55,286 nt of DNA from a virus. How positions within the stretch are numbered: position 1 is the stretch's first letter; every line of letters starts with the position of its first letter. Of the stretch, positions 1 to 6,931 are shown piece by piece. The notes beneath the pieces were generated by a model. That model did not search any database, was not told the origin of the DNA, and saw only the letters and a list, made by a program, of their open reading frames with translations. Location: positions 1 through 55,286 of the IMG/VR virus record IMGVR_UViG_3300032316_000894; one strand, given 5' to 3'. The position numbers and the translations under genes were made by a program.

Positions 1-1
1 A

Positions 2-208
2 GGTTATTGGACTAATATGAGAATGACAATTGGAACTGCGGTGTATAACTCAACTCTAACAACCCAATCAACACCAAGAGGACCTCTTACATCGTTGGCA
101 AACACCAAATACTTAATGTTGGGTGCTGTGGTGACAACTGATAGTTCAGGAACACAAACTGTAACAAATAATAATGGTGTAACACAAACAAGTGACGAAC
201 CATTTTAA
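2..208 (+). CDS. C-terminal end of an unknown protein (partial at the left edge)
   Basis: The reading frame is open to the left edge, so the visible 68 residues are the tail of a longer protein. The segment is rich in Thr, Ser, Asn and Gly and has no charged clusters, which is common at the C-termini of phage virion or tail-associated proteins, but nothing specific is recognisable. A Met codon at position 17 could be mistaken for a start; the open frame upstream argues against it. Confidence 0.55.
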   Translation, partial: GYWTNMRMTIGTAVYNSTLTTQSTPRGPLTSLANTKYLMLGAVVTTDSSGTQTVTNNNGVTQTSDEPF

Positions 209-235
209 TTTGTAGTCAATTAGTAAAGTTTTTGA

Positions 236-242
236 TATTTAT
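236..242 (+). promoter_or_regulatory. TATTTAT late-type promoter motif
   Basis: TATTTAT lies 23 nt before the start codon at 266. The leader between them holds a short inverted repeat (TTGGTAA/TTACCAA). The same heptamer recurs before about 25 genes in the window. Confidence 0.45.
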
Positions 243-265
243 TGGTAAGTAAATTACCAAATATT

Positions 266-517
266 ATGAAAAAATTCTTTGCACAGTTGTTTAACGACAA
301 CAATTCAATCAACGAAAAATCTGTTGTAGGCTTTTTAGCATTTGTTATGATGACAGGGTTTGCAATTGCAGACATTGTTACAGGTTCATTAGGAAAAGAC
401 CTAGTAATCAACGAATTCATTTTTAATGCATTCTTATGGTTAGTTTTAGGTTCTTTCGGAATCGGTTCCGTAGACAAATGGATTAACAAATCAAAAGGTG
501 ACTCAACAGAAGAGTAA
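266..517 (+). CDS. Small two-helix membrane protein, holin-like
   Basis: 83 residues, with a short charged N-terminus, one hydrophobic segment at about residues 22-41 and a second at about 53-73, then a charged tail (K/D/E-rich). Two membrane helices with a charged C-terminus in a protein this small fit class II-type holins, but many small phage membrane proteins look the same, and there is no endolysin next door (the GH19 endolysin is at 6013-6852). The start at 266 was chosen because it begins the MKKFF segment typical of a membrane-protein N-terminus and an in-frame upstream start would put codons inside the promoter motif. A terminator follows the stop. Confidence 0.6.
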   Translation: MKKFFAQLFNDNNSINEKSVVGFLAFVMMTGFAIADIVTGSLGKDLVINEFIFNAFLWLVLGSFGIGSVDKWINKSKGDSTEE

Positions 518-528
518 AATTAACTAAT

Positions 529-552
529 CCCCTCCAAAAGAGGGGATTTTTA
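529..552 (+). terminator. Intrinsic terminator
   Basis: Stem CCCCTC/GAGGGG with a 5-nt loop followed by ATTTTTATTT, just after the stop codon at 517. Confidence 0.8.
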
Positions 553-563
553 TTTATTCTCGG

Positions 564-570
564 TATTTAT
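564..570 (+). promoter_or_regulatory. TATTTAT late-type promoter motif
   Basis: TATTTAT ends 6 nt before the ATG at 577, leaving no room for a ribosome-binding site. Confidence 0.6.
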
Positions 571-576
571 TATGGT

Positions 577-1737
577 ATGAGAGGATTTATTAAATCATTA
601 TTAAAAGAACAGGAGGAAAAGTATGATACTTTAGCTATGCTTAGTGATTATACAGGTAGTAACTCCAAACTACAAGATTTAAGTAGAGAATTAAAAGTGT
701 TAGGTAAATTATCTAACACTAAAATTAAAGATGCTGTAACACAATTTAAAAAAGAATTTTACGAACCAACAATTTTAAGTAGCCTACAGTTCAACAAACA
801 AATGCAATCCTTAATCATGGATTTAGGTACCAAAGCTTATAATGATATCCTTAGAAGTAACAAAAGATTTTTATTAAGTGATTTAAATAAAGTAAAAATT
901 GGTACACCTGAGAGAGAATGGATGAATAGAAATGTTAGTGATTTAAGATTCTTCAAAAGACATATTACAGATACAGGTGAAAAATTTAGTTTTCCTGACA
1001 GAGATGAAAAAGTTAGTATCTCAGATGAAGTTACCAATTTATTAAAACTATTGGTTAAACGAGATTTTTGGGGGTTTATTGAAGGAGATGAGTGGTCTAT
1101 CCTTAACAAGATTAACACCAACTATACTAATTGGAGTAAATTAATTGCTAAAAGAGATAAAGAAGGTGACTTAGGTAACAATGGTAGTCCAAAAGATAAA
1201 GTTACCAACTACTTTAAACAAAGACCTATTGAAGAAATTCATGATTTGTCTGAATTTGATGAAGACCAAAAAAGGATAGTTAGAACAAAGATACCAACTT
1301 TGAGTTTTGCGGATGAAGATATTATTACCATATTAAGGACTGCGGAAAGCCCTGACACAGATTACGATTTCAATAAAATGAGAAACCGTATCATGAGTAC
1401 TACAGATAGAGGAGATAATGCTGAGGATAATTTTATTTCTTGGTTATTATTTAACGGAATTCCTAAATCAGATATTAGAGTATTTTCATCTTATGGTAAT
1501 CTTGTTGACATTACATTTCAATGTGACTTAATGGTTAAGTTTAATGACAAATGGGTTCCAATACAGGTTAAAAGTTCCGATAGAACTACAGGTTCAAAAT
1601 TATTAAACTATGGTATTGGAGGTATTTTAGTTCATCCCGCACCTAAAAAGATAAAATGTGGACGATGGGTATATCTTACAGGGACATCATTACCAAAATC
1701 ATTTGACGAAGATTTTTTAAATTTGCATTGTCAATAA
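577..1737 (+). CDS. PD-(D/E)XK nuclease-like protein with capsid-targeting-type N-terminus
   Basis: 386 residues. The N-terminus (MRGFIKSLLKEQ) is short, basic and amphipathic and ends in LKE-Q, the shape of a T4-type head propeptide with its (L/I)xE cleavage site. Residues 50-270 are unrecognised and charged. The C-terminal 110 residues carry an ordered set matching a PD-(D/E)XK fold: Glu283 in a helix, Asp317 in a beta-strand, then Q330-V-K332 in the next strand followed by SS. This could be a nuclease or a nuclease-fold DNA-binding protein. It has its own TATTTAT promoter. Inference: a nuclease packaged in the head and delivered on infection. The N-terminal resemblance is seen in about ten other proteins of the window. 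Confidence 0.6.
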   Translation: MRGFIKSLLKEQEEKYDTLAMLSDYTGSNSKLQDLSRELKVLGKLSNTKIKDAVTQFKKEFYEPTILSSLQFNKQMQSLIMDLGTKAYNDILRSNKRFLLSDLNKVKIGTPEREWMNRNVSDLRFFKRHITDTGEKFSFPDRDEKVSISDEVTNLLKLLVKRDFWGFIEGDEWSILNKINTNYTNWSKLIAKRDKEGDLGNNGSPKDKVTNYFKQRPIEEIHDLSEFDEDQKRIVRTKIPTLSFADEDIITILRTAESPDTDYDFNKMRNRIMSTTDRGDNAEDNFISWLLFNGIPKSDIRVFSSYGNLVDITFQCDLMVKFNDKWVPIQVKSSDRTTGSKLLNYGIGGILVHPAPKKIKCGRWVYLTGTSLPKSFDEDFLNLHCQ

Positions 1738-1744
1738 TTTTTTG

Positions 1745-1752
1745 TATCTTTG
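1745..1752 (+). promoter_or_regulatory. TATCTTTG host-type promoter (-7 element)
   Basis: TATCTTTG matches the Bacteroidota -7 consensus TAnnTTTG and ends exactly 4 nt before the ATG at 1757. Confidence 0.65.
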
Positions 1753-1756
1753 TGTT

Positions 1757-2011
1757 ATGGCAATACCAGTTAATTCAAAAACACCGATAAAACCTACCAA
1801 ATGGGAACACGTCTATGAAGACGAAGAAACTATAGCTATTTGGAAATATAACTCAAAAATTACAATTGCAGGCCCTGTAGAAGTTGAAATTAAGTATAAG
1901 AGAGGTTATGTCCCACCCACACCAATAAAGAAAAAAACTTTGGGTGATTTGGCTAAAGAGGCTCAGAAGGTTTCAAAACAAGAAGCAAGATTAAAGAAGT
2001 CTAAGCCTTGA
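1757..2011 (+). CDS. Unknown small basic protein
   Basis: 84 residues with a beta-rich N-terminal half (KWEHVYEDEETIAIWKYN) and a lysine-rich, probably helical tail from about residue 60. I do not recognise the family. The start at 1757 is set by the promoter, which ends 4 nt upstream; an earlier in-frame ATG would overlap that promoter. Its 3' end overlaps the 3' end of the convergent gene 1991-2650 by 21 nt. Confidence 0.65.
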   Translation: MAIPVNSKTPIKPTKWEHVYEDEETIAIWKYNSKITIAGPVEVEIKYKRGYVPPTPIKKKTLGDLAKEAQKVSKQEARLKKSKP

Positions 2012-2650
2012 TTCGATAATAGATTTTAATTTAATTAAAGTATTTCTATCGAGAGAATTAACAACGTCTTTAGTGTTTTCAATTACAAGTTTATCTAAAA
2101 TAGATTCACTGTATATTGTTTCTTGTTTGTCATCTACGTTGTATACATGATTATATGAAGAATCAGATTCCTCAAAGTTCTCATATTCTGTATCACGTAT
2201 ATCACGACCATCCCACATATCCCAATTACCATCATTTCTTTGTTGTGATGCGGAATCTGTAACCCAATCTTTATCGTAAGAATCAAAATATGATGCTTTA
2301 TATTCGGTATAACTACAACTACCCCATGTGGTGTAATGTAAGTCATAAGTTTTTGCGACAGGGATTACTAATTGCTCAATTAGAGAAGAGTTTCTCATTT
2401 GTTCACGATTATTAGCAAAAAGTTCCGCAATTATATTCTCATTAATCTCTAAAAATTTCGAAAAGAATTCAACATCTTCTTGAGTTACTGCCAAACTAAA
2501 ATAATTTGCAACCTCTGTTAGAATCTTCTCTGCACTATCAAAATCAGTGTCATAAGGGTTTCCAATAGGAAAATCCTCATCAACTAATTTTTCGGCGATG
2601 AATACCAATTGTTTTTTTGGTAGTTTTGAAAATTGACTTTGTATTGCCAT
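1991..2650 (-). CDS. Unknown acidic protein
   Basis: 219 residues, strongly acidic in the second half, with many Asp, Glu, Ser, Tyr and Trp residues at about 125-175, and a leucine-rich helix at the end. No known motif. The start at 2650 is supported by a TATTTAT motif ending 4 nt upstream. An upstream ATG five codons earlier would lie in that motif. Function unknown; the promoter class suggests late expression. Confidence 0.65.
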   Translation of the reverse strand: MAIQSQFSKLPKKQLVFIAEKLVDEDFPIGNPYDTDFDSAEKILTEVANYFSLAVTQEDVEFFSKFLEINENIIAELFANNREQMRNSSLIEQLVIPVAKTYDLHYTTWGSCSYTEYKASYFDSYDKDWVTDSASQQRNDGNWDMWDGRDIRDTEYENFEESDSSYNHVYNVDDKQETIYSESILDKLVIENTKDVVNSLDRNTLIKLKSIIESRLRLL

Positions 2651-2654
2651 ATTA

Positions 2655-2661
2655 ATAAATA
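2655..2661 (-). promoter_or_regulatory. TATTTAT late-type promoter motif
   Basis: On the minus strand TATTTAT is followed by 4 nt and the ATG at 2650. Confidence 0.6.
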
Positions 2662-2667
2662 CCAAAA

Positions 2668-2690
2668 AAGGTGGATTTCTCCACCTTTTC
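2668..2690 (-). terminator. Intrinsic terminator (both directions possible)
   Basis: GGTGGA/TCCACC stem followed by a T run on the minus strand, directly after the stop of the gene at 2690-3094 and before the promoter of the next gene. Confidence 0.7.
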
Positions 2691-3094
2691 TATACTGTAT
2701 GTTTGATTTGTACTCTAACACAATTTTGAGGTAATCGATTAATGTGTCGATAGTTGTTAATGTACCCCATCATATTCGCACTACCAACCGCATTTGCGGA
2801 ATGAACTACTACGTCTACCACAGGTTGTCCATCTAACCATTGGTTAACTAACCATTTCACACAATCCATTCCAGTTTTTTCTAAAATGTTATCGTAGTTT
2901 AAAGTGTAGTTGTGGTAAACATTTTTATGCCATTCCGCCATTGCAGTATCTCCTAAATCGTGGTCTAATGAGATTAGCTCAATGTTTTCCAATCCAATGT
3001 CTTGAATTTTAGATACAAATTGTTCGTAGTCTCTTACTATAGTCCAATCTTTATCAACAGGAGTTCTTACATCATCTAAATAAATTTTAGTCAT
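2690..3094 (-). CDS. Cyclic-phosphate-processing receiver-domain (cREC) protein
   Basis: 134 residues covering one domain. Seen: IYLDDVRTP at the N-terminus, SLDHDLG at about residues 42-48, an HSAN motif at about 98-101 and VGSANMMGYINNY near the end. This ordered set is that of the cREC family, a receiver-like domain described from comparative genomics as acting with RNA-repair systems that handle cyclic phosphates at broken RNA ends. Other RNA-repair candidates (ligase and kinase at 18792-20528) lie elsewhere in the window. Its start overlaps the stop of the upstream gene by 8 nt, so it is translated as part of the 2690-4527 operon. Confidence 0.75.
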   Translation of the reverse strand: MTKIYLDDVRTPVDKDWTIVRDYEQFVSKIQDIGLENIELISLDHDLGDTAMAEWHKNVYHNYTLNYDNILEKTGMDCVKWLVNQWLDGQPVVDVVVHSANAVGSANMMGYINNYRHINRLPQNCVRVQIKHTV

Positions 3095-3395
3095 TTTTTT
3101 CGTTCTTTAAGTAGTTAACAATTTCTTGTATTTTGTTGGCATCTGAAGGGTTTACCATAAACTCATCCCAAGCGCCATATTTTGTTTTATATCCAAAGAT
3201 ATACTTTATTCCATAAAGAACTCTTTTCCAAAAAGAGTTATATGTTATTAAATGTGGATGAATATAAACCATTGGAATTTTTTGTCCGTCTGGAAATTCA
3301 TCTTCACTGTAATAAATTAAATATTGATGCTCATCTGAGTTACATTCACAGATTAAGACTTCTTTTGTTTCAAATGCTATTTTTTTCATATTCAT
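3087..3395 (-). CDS. Conserved-type small phage protein, unknown function
   Basis: 102 residues. It contains a Trp/Tyr/Phe-rich central segment (FWKRVLYGIKYIFGYKTKYG) followed by AWDEFMV, a pattern I associate with short hypothetical proteins of large phages. No catalytic motif. The N-terminus reads MNMKK, so the true start may be 3395 or 3389. It overlaps both neighbours slightly, as expected for a tightly packed operon. Confidence 0.65.
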   Translation of the reverse strand: MNMKKIAFETKEVLICECNSDEHQYLIYYSEDEFPDGQKIPMVYIHPHLITYNSFWKRVLYGIKYIFGYKTKYGAWDEFMVNPSDANKIQEIVNYLKNEKND

Positions 3396-3708
3396 GAGGA
3401 TTTATTTTTCGTTCATACCCATCAGGGTCATAATCATATTCTGCGCAAGGCCATTCTCTCCCATTATCGTCGATAGATGTCCAAATACTACCATCTACAA
3501 TCCATTTCCAATGAACACCTTCTTGACCTTCAGGTACTTCAGGATTATCTAACGGGGGATGATAGGTATTAACATCAATATGTCGATAATTACAGTCACA
3601 CCCACGATGAATACATTCATCACAAAAGTATGGGCTACTACCTGAAGAATATCCTGGCATGTAGCACCATACTGCAACTTTCCCACAATCACACAACTCT
3701 TTAAGCAT
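3370..3708 (-). CDS. Small Cys-rich, probably zinc-binding protein
   Basis: 112 residues. The first 45 carry a run of cysteines (CDCG, a lone Cys, CDEC, GCDC) that could form one or two zinc sites. The rest is rich in Asp, Pro, Trp and Tyr, including WKWIVDGSIWTSIDDNGREW. The start at 3708 overlaps the stop of the phosphoesterase gene by 8 nt; longer in-frame starts would run deep into that gene. No enzymatic function can be assigned. Confidence 0.65.
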   Translation of the reverse strand: MLKELCDCGKVAVWCYMPGYSSGSSPYFCDECIHRGCDCNYRHIDVNTYHPPLDNPEVPEGQEGVHWKWIVDGSIWTSIDDNGREWPCAEYDYDPDGYERKINPHEYEKNSI

Positions 3709-4375
3709 AAACCACTTCCTTAGTCTCGATGTTGAAATCAACAACGATAGGTTTGTGTGCGTGTTCGTATCTTTCATCAAGAACTGAGGCATTTAAAAAC
3801 TCAACACCTTCAATACTTTTTTGACCGTAAGCTCCGTGGATATGACCACATACGTGAATCTTTGGTTTAACATCAAAAACTCTTCTATATAGTTCCTCAC
3901 ATCCAACATGTCCTCCATGAGGAGCATAATCTAATAATCCGTAAACAGGACCATGAGTTATTAGGATATCAGTGTTACCAGGGATTTTAGACCACTTCTG
4001 GGCTAGTTTCTCTCCTCTTGGTAGGTTGAATGCCCAATCGTAAAATTCAGGTTGCCATGGACTACCGTAGAACTTCACACCGTCAATGGTAACTTCACTA
4101 TCTTGAAGATAGATAACTCCCATATCTTTAAATTCTTGGTCGATTTCGAATCCATGCTCGAAACCAAAATCATGGTTACCAGCAATAAAGATTTTATGTT
4201 TGAAATCAGTGCGAGCAAACCAATTCAAGAAATTCTGGATTTCGTGTTGTTTACCCATACTTGTAATATCACCAGCATGAACCAATACGTCTCCACTACC
4301 CAATATGTTACCCATCCCCTTACTTGTAAGGTGGTTGTGTTTGTTGTGCGTGTCGCTGATGAATGTTATTTTCAT
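3701..4375 (-). CDS. Calcineurin-like metallophosphoesterase
   Basis: 224 residues, about the usual length of a small phosphoesterase. All five metal-binding motifs are visible in order: ISDTHNKH (motif I), HAGDITSMG (II), AGNHDFG (III), ILITHGP (IV) and CGHIHGAYG (V). Such enzymes hydrolyse phosphomono- or diesters with two metal ions. It is followed by small genes overlapping by a few bases, and preceded by a small membrane protein whose stop overlaps this start (ATGA). Substrate unknown; nucleotide or RNA-end phosphates are plausible given the nearby cREC gene. Confidence 0.88.
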   Translation of the reverse strand: MKITFISDTHNKHNHLTSKGMGNILGSGDVLVHAGDITSMGKQHEIQNFLNWFARTDFKHKIFIAGNHDFGFEHGFEIDQEFKDMGVIYLQDSEVTIDGVKFYGSPWQPEFYDWAFNLPRGEKLAQKWSKIPGNTDILITHGPVYGLLDYAPHGGHVGCEELYRRVFDVKPKIHVCGHIHGAYGQKSIEGVEFLNASVLDERYEHAHKPIVVDFNIETKEVVYA

Positions 4376-4527
4376 AATATATTGTCTTTATCTTCTTCGT
4401 CAAAATCCCCAAATAAATCGTGTCCTTTATAATCAGGATGATTTTCTTTCATGTAGTCAATTCCTCGAACCCAAAAGTACGAAATAATTGAAACTACAAC
4501 GAACATTAATACATAAACTTTCCACAT
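4372..4527 (-). CDS. Small single-pass membrane protein
   Basis: 51 residues starting MWKVYVLMFVVVSIISYFW: one N-terminal membrane helix, then a soluble tail that turns strongly acidic (DFDEEDKD). Its TGA stop overlaps the ATG of the phosphoesterase gene, a translational-coupling arrangement. Nothing else occupies this stretch. Function unknown. Confidence 0.6.
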   Translation of the reverse strand: MWKVYVLMFVVVSIISYFWVRGIDYMKENHPDYKGHDLFGDFDEEDKDNIL

Positions 4528-4541
4528 AATTTTTTAATTTA

Positions 4542-5177
4542 TTAATCCCACCATCTTTCGATGTTTTCTTCCATTATTTTGAACAACAATTTTCTCGCTC
4601 TGTCATGATTAATGTGTGAAATATTCATGGCAATAACTTGTTTATCCTCTTTACGTCCTTCTCTCCCGAAGACACCTTCACCATTTAATACCCTCTTATA
4701 TATTAGAGGGTACTTTTTAAAATAATCATCAAAATTTTCTTCAAGTAATTTAGACTCCCAAGAGCTATAACCTTCTTTTCCTGGTACATCTTCAAACCAA
4801 TGTTTTGTTTTATGATAATCTGAGTACTCTGAGCTATAAAAATCATCTTGAATAAGTTTCATTAATTTGACACATGTCATCATAACTTCAGCATCTCTTT
4901 CAGCACGTAAATGAATACCCCTACCTCCAATATATTTTGATTGAGCTTTGAGTTTATGCATCATAATCTCAAAGATGTAGTGAGAGTCCCAATTTCTGTC
5001 TTTCCAAATAATTGGTAACCAATACCAAATATTTCTTATTCCTGTACGAACTTCTTTATGTAGATACCTACCCTCATGATTCCACCATAATGGAATAAAT
5101 TCTAATTTTCGTATAATCCAAGGTTTTTTAGACCTCTCATCTGCCCACTCGTCAAATATGTCTTTCTCTGGTTCCAT
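4542..5177 (-). CDS. Conserved-type phage protein of unknown function
   Basis: 211 residues, rich in Trp, Tyr, His and charged residues with alternating helices (for example WWNHEGRYLHKEVRTGIRNIW). The sequence resembles proteins that recur in large phages without assigned function. No signal peptide, membrane segment or nucleotide-binding motif. A TATATTTG promoter lies 18 nt upstream, so it probably opens the operon that runs to 2690. Confidence 0.65.
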   Translation of the reverse strand: MEPEKDIFDEWADERSKKPWIIRKLEFIPLWWNHEGRYLHKEVRTGIRNIWYWLPIIWKDRNWDSHYIFEIMMHKLKAQSKYIGGRGIHLRAERDAEVMMTCVKLMKLIQDDFYSSEYSDYHKTKHWFEDVPGKEGYSSWESKLLEENFDDYFKKYPLIYKRVLNGEGVFGREGRKEDKQVIAMNISHINHDRARKLLFKIMEENIERWWD

Positions 5178-5195
5178 TTTTTCTAAATATTTCTA

Positions 5196-5203
5196 CAAAT
5201 ATA
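5196..5203 (-). promoter_or_regulatory. TATATTTG host-type promoter
   Basis: Minus-strand TATATTTG upstream of the start at 5177. Confidence 0.55.
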
Positions 5204-5211
5204 GTAAAAAA

Positions 5212-5244
5212 ATAAGACCCGACAAAATAAATTTCGCGGGTCTT
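5212..5244 (-). terminator. Intrinsic terminator
   Basis: AAGACCCG/CGGGTCTT stem followed by ATTTTTTT on the minus strand; separates the 5335-5962 genes from the promoter at 5196. Confidence 0.7.
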
Positions 5245-5334
5245 TTGGAAAGGGATATATGAGAACACTCCTTAAGGAGCGATGTGTACAAATAAATATG
5301 AAAAATATTTAAAAAAGTCCACTTTTCAATAGCG

Positions 5335-5742
5335 TTAGAATGAATTTTTTACTCTATCTAATAATTTTTCATCAAAAGCAACACCATGCCTTTCTTTAAA
5401 GTGTCTCAAAAGAGTTTTAATAGAATCTTGTCTACCAACTTTTTGTAATAATAAATAAGCGCCTAAGTCAGCGTCCATCTCCTCATCATCATTTCTTGGA
5501 CCGTCATGACCCAATATAATATGAGAGACTTCATGAGCTTCAATAAATTTAAGAACATCAGTTCCAAAGTTATCAATAAACTGTTCTCCGTCTATTATAA
5601 TCAAGTTTTTACCTGGTACCATAAATCCATACCCATACTCATCAAATAATGGTTTAAGTTCCCCATATTGAGGATGGTCGTCAAGAATGACCGCGATTTG
5701 TACCTCTGGTATGAATTCGCTATTAAATATTAATGGTTCCAA
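5335..5742 (-). CDS. Zincin-type metallopeptidase (HEVSH), ImmA/IrrE-like size
   Basis: 135 residues. The zinc motif is HEVSH inside IEAHEVSHIILGH at about residue 70, followed some 15 residues later by EEMDADLGAY, where an acidic residue can supply the third ligand. This arrangement and size resemble ImmA/IrrE-type peptidases, which cleave repressors or other regulators. The first 60 residues are beta-rich. It overlaps the upstream small gene by 20 nt. Host target unknown. Confidence 0.72.
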   Translation of the reverse strand: MEPLIFNSEFIPEVQIAVILDDHPQYGELKPLFDEYGYGFMVPGKNLIIIDGEQFIDNFGTDVLKFIEAHEVSHIILGHDGPRNDDEEMDADLGAYLLLQKVGRQDSIKTLLRHFKERHGVAFDEKLLDRVKNSF

Positions 5743-5962
5743 TCTTATTATTTTTATCTTTATATAATGACCAAAAATTCAACTTTAACTTATTCAACAC
5801 ATCTGATTCTAATCTTGTTAGACCCGAATCTGAATATTTTGAATCCCATAATGAAAAACATTTTAAAGTTGTCTTCATATGACTTTCATCTTCTGAAGAT
5901 TCTAAAATCTTAATCACCCATTCAAAATCTTTGATTGCTAGTTTAATATTATCTTTGGTCAT
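5723..5962 (-). CDS. Small unknown protein
   Basis: 79 residues, helical and charged, no recognisable motif. It precedes and overlaps the HEVSH peptidase gene, so the two are probably co-translated. The reading frame is uninterrupted and nothing else is coded in this stretch. Confidence 0.55.
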   Translation of the reverse strand: MTKDNIKLAIKDFEWVIKILESSEDESHMKTTLKCFSLWDSKYSDSGLTRLESDVLNKLKLNFWSLYKDKNNKIGTINI

Positions 5963-6012
5963 AATTTTTTTAATTTAATTTAAAGGTAATACTTTATTTG
6001 ATAATTACAAAA

Positions 6013-6852
6013 TTATGACAATAAATGGTAATATTCGTTAAAGTGTTTAATTCTGTCAGGTAATCCGATAGTACCACCGTTAACTCTTTTAGTTACCGCA
6101 GTTACTGTTACAGTATCAGCACCTTTGTCACAAATTGACCAAAGTTTATTTGAATCAAAGAAAAATGCTGCTGAAGCTAAAGGATATTTTGTTGCAACTA
6201 AGTCAGGATTTGCAACAGTATCTTCTCCGATAAATTTTGCAAAGTTAGTATAATTTTCTTTTCCTGTTAATTGGATATAACCTCTTCCACGGAATTTATA
6301 ACCATCTCCAGTAGACTCAGGACCATTACCCATTCTTCCACCATAAACTCGACTTGCAATTTTTTGTGGATTTCTTTGGTATGATTCTGCCAATCCAGCC
6401 TCTTTAAAGTATTTTGAAAAAGTACCTTTAAGACCAGTTGCGGAATAGTTTAAATTTTCCTGTACTGCTTTGAAACCACCTGATTCGTGTCCACACTGAG
6501 CTAAAAAGTGCGCCAATCTTAATGGTGTTGTTATATTAAACTTTTTAGCGGTATCAGGAATTTGAGCAATTACTGAATCAGGTATGTGACCTTTTAGATT
6601 CTCTAATTTAAATCCACTACCTGAAGGAGTTGATGATTTAACAGGAGCTGGTTCGGTAATTAATTGTTGTTGTGGAAACATTTTACCCCATGTACCTTCT
6701 CCTACAATTCCATCAGCCGTTAATCCGTTAGCTGCTTGCCATTTTTTTACCGCAGCTTCAGTTCCTGTACCGAAAATTCCATCGGCACCTAATCCTAATT
6801 TCTGTTGGAGTTTTTTTACGTCTTCTCCTTTAGACCCAACTTTTAGTATCAT
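6013..6852 (-). CDS. Endolysin: peptidoglycan-binding domain plus GH19 lysozyme/chitinase-type domain
   Basis: 279 residues. Residues 1-62 form one peptidoglycan-binding domain (repeat signature LQQKLGLGADGIFGTGTEAAV and ADGIVGEGTWG). A Ser/Pro linker follows. Residues about 85-275 match the GH19 fold: HFLAQCGHESGGF with the catalytic Glu, then NYSATGL, GGRMGNG, YKFRGRGYIQLTGKENY. GH19 phage lysins cut the glycan strand of peptidoglycan at lysis. No signal peptide, so a holin would be needed. A TATTTAT motif lies 20 nt upstream, consistent with late expression. Confidence 0.9.
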   Translation of the reverse strand: MILKVGSKGEDVKKLQQKLGLGADGIFGTGTEAAVKKWQAANGLTADGIVGEGTWGKMFPQQQLITEPAPVKSSTPSGSGFKLENLKGHIPDSVIAQIPDTAKKFNITTPLRLAHFLAQCGHESGGFKAVQENLNYSATGLKGTFSKYFKEAGLAESYQRNPQKIASRVYGGRMGNGPESTGDGYKFRGRGYIQLTGKENYTNFAKFIGEDTVANPDLVATKYPLASAAFFFDSNKLWSICDKGADTVTVTAVTKRVNGGTIGLPDRIKHFNEYYHLLS

Positions 6853-6872
6853 AGTAATTTATTTTTATTACT

Positions 6873-6879
6873 ATAAATA
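6873..6879 (-). promoter_or_regulatory. TATTTAT late-type promoter motif
   Basis: Minus-strand TATTTAT upstream of the endolysin start. Confidence 0.5.
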
Positions 6880-6931
6880 TTCTTTAATTATGGGGAGTAA
6901 GATGAGAGTATGTTTCTCTAAAAAAAATACT

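Noticed and set aside
5259-5312. 17-codon ORF on the plus strand that begins like a leader peptide (MRTLLKER)
   Set aside because: No promoter box, no terminator-antiterminator pair and no tRNA behind it; it lies between minus-strand genes.
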